Assembly: GCA_030634675.1 (NCBI GenBank)
Contig: DAOWAH010000074.1
Span: forward strand, 1-7,344
DNA: 7,344 bases
Reading direction: 5' to 3'
Source of the DNA: Fidelibacterota bacterium
GTDB lineage: Bacteria; Marinisomatota; Marinisomatia; Marinisomatales; TCS56
Shown: one piece after another, positions 6,688 to 7,344 of the stretch
How positions within the stretch are numbered: position 1 is the stretch's first letter
Layout: each line of letters starts with the position of its first letter
Made by a program: the position numbers and the translations under genes
The notes under the pieces: generated by a model
What the model saw: the letters and a program-made list of their open reading frames with translations, nothing else
What the model was told of the DNA's origin: nothing
The model's database searches: none

Positions 6688-7344
6688 GTTTTGCTTTCAA
6701 TTCATCCAACATAGCGAGGGCTTTCAAGGGCGTCATATTGTTTACATCCAGCTCCATTAAGTCCTTTTTAAGGGCACTTTCCTGCTCCTTAAAAAATGAT
6801 AACTGTTGGGACGCTGGTATAGCTGATTTAGTTCCCGTGTTATATTCCTGCTCCAGATGATGATTTAATATTTCAGTTGCTCTGCGCAAAACAGTCTGGG
6901 GCAATCCAGCCATTCTAGCAACATGAATTCCATAGCTTTTATCCCCAGGACCGGGTAAAATCTTCCTTAAAAATACGATCCGTTCGCCAAATTCCTCTAC
7001 AGCGGCATGATGGTTTTCCAACCGCTCAAGAGTATGCTCCAGTTCCGTTAATTCATGGTAATGGGTGGCAAACAGAGTCCGAGCAGTTATCCCCGGTGAA
7101 TTATGCAGGTATTCTGTGATCGCCCAGGCCAGAGAAAGACCATCAAAAGTAGCTGTTCCCCTTCCGATTTCATCCAGGATTATCAGGCTGCGCCCGGTTG
7201 CATTGTTCAGAATATTAGCTGCTTCATTCATCTCTACCAGAAAAGTACTCTCGCCACCAGCCAGATTGTCACTGGCACCTACCCGAGTAAATAATTTATC
7301 AACGATACCAATAGTTGCCTTTTCTGCCGGAATATAGGATCCAA
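6677..7344 (-). CDS. mutS: DNA mismatch repair protein MutS, C-terminal part (5' end beyond window)
   Basis: Mismatch-recognition ATPase of post-replicative repair. The frame is open to the right edge, giving the last 221 residues of a protein normally near 850-880. The segment opens with [20 protein letters not shown], standard MutS ATPase sequence. It then has the ABC signature LAGGESTF (27-34 of the fragment), Walker [11 protein letters not shown] (53-62) and the switch histidine region THYHEL (93-98). The [16 protein letters not shown] helix-turn-helix at 133-148 mediates dimer contact. Walker A lies beyond the edge. Near the end QLSFF (180-184) fits a beta-clamp binding motif, and [14 protein letters not shown] matches the usual C-terminal tail, so the 3' end is complete. 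The ATG at 7231 is internal and not a start. The stop lies inside the beginning of the PorV-like gene, so the two are co-transcribed. Because the fragment is MutS1-like throughout, MutS2 is excluded. Confidence 0.97.
   Translation of the reverse strand, partial: GSYIPAEKATIGIVDKLFTRVGASDNLAGGESTFLVEMNEAANILNNATGRSLIILDEIGRGTATFDGLSLAWAITEYLHNSPGITARTLFATHYHELTELEHTLERLENHHAAVEEFGERIVFLRKILPGPGDKSYGIHVARMAGLPQTVLRRATEILNHHLEQEYNTGTKSAIPASQQLSFFKEQESALKKDLMELDVNNMTPLKALAMLDELKAKHGL

Noticed and set aside
6677..7231. A short complete gene starting at the ATG at 7231
   Set aside because: The frame continues upstream to the window edge through canonical MutS ATPase sequence; the ATG is the internal Met of the EMNEAANIL segment.
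1..7344. Defence island, phage, biosynthetic cluster, CRISPR array or other undescribed multi-gene system
   Set aside because: All eight genes are accounted for, seven as conserved housekeeping families. There are no direct repeats, integrases, transposases or unexplained stretches over 91 bases.

Overview
The window is a compact stretch of bacterial chromosome with eight protein-coding genes, all on the minus strand. In transcription order (right to left) they are: the 3' end of mutS, a PorV/PorQ-like outer-membrane protein gene, yicC, gmk, rpoZ (omega), a family 4 uracil-DNA glycosylase gene, dnaB, and the 5' four-fifths of a bifunctional rel/spoT gene that runs off the left edge. No tRNA, rRNA, mobile element, CRISPR array or clear terminator is visible. 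The largest non-coding gap is 91 bases (5523-5613).

The organism looks like a Gram-negative member of the FCB assemblage (Marinimicrobia, Calditrichota or KSB1-like lineages are the best guess). The reasons are a PorV/PorQ-type barrel with a signal peptide, an omega subunit of the divergent 'IYEAV..M..RARQI' type with an acidic middle, and moderate-to-low GC by eye. This placement is inference from protein style, not from a search.

Layout: mutS (6677-7344, partial) overlaps the PorV-like gene by 11 nt. After the PorV-like gene comes the only real intergenic space, which carries an AT-rich perfect inverted repeat over a TATAAT hexamer and may be a regulated internal promoter. yicC and gmk then overlap through ATGA. 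rpoZ follows after 14 nt with the best Shine-Dalgarno sequence in the window. The glycosylase gene follows after 18 nt, dnaB 1 nt after the glycosylase stop, and rel overlaps the dnaB stop through TAATG. This spacing suggests one or two polycistronic units with much translational coupling.

Functionally the cluster joins three themes: DNA repair and replication (MutS, uracil-DNA glycosylase, DnaB), guanine nucleotide and stringent-response metabolism (Gmk, omega, Rel), and RNA turnover (YicC). The yicC-gmk-rpoZ core and the gmk-rpoZ-spoT link are known from other bacteria. The less usual part is the insertion of a uracil-DNA glycosylase and the replicative helicase between rpoZ and rel. I see no convincing undescribed system; this is mainly housekeeping DNA with a few details worth checking.
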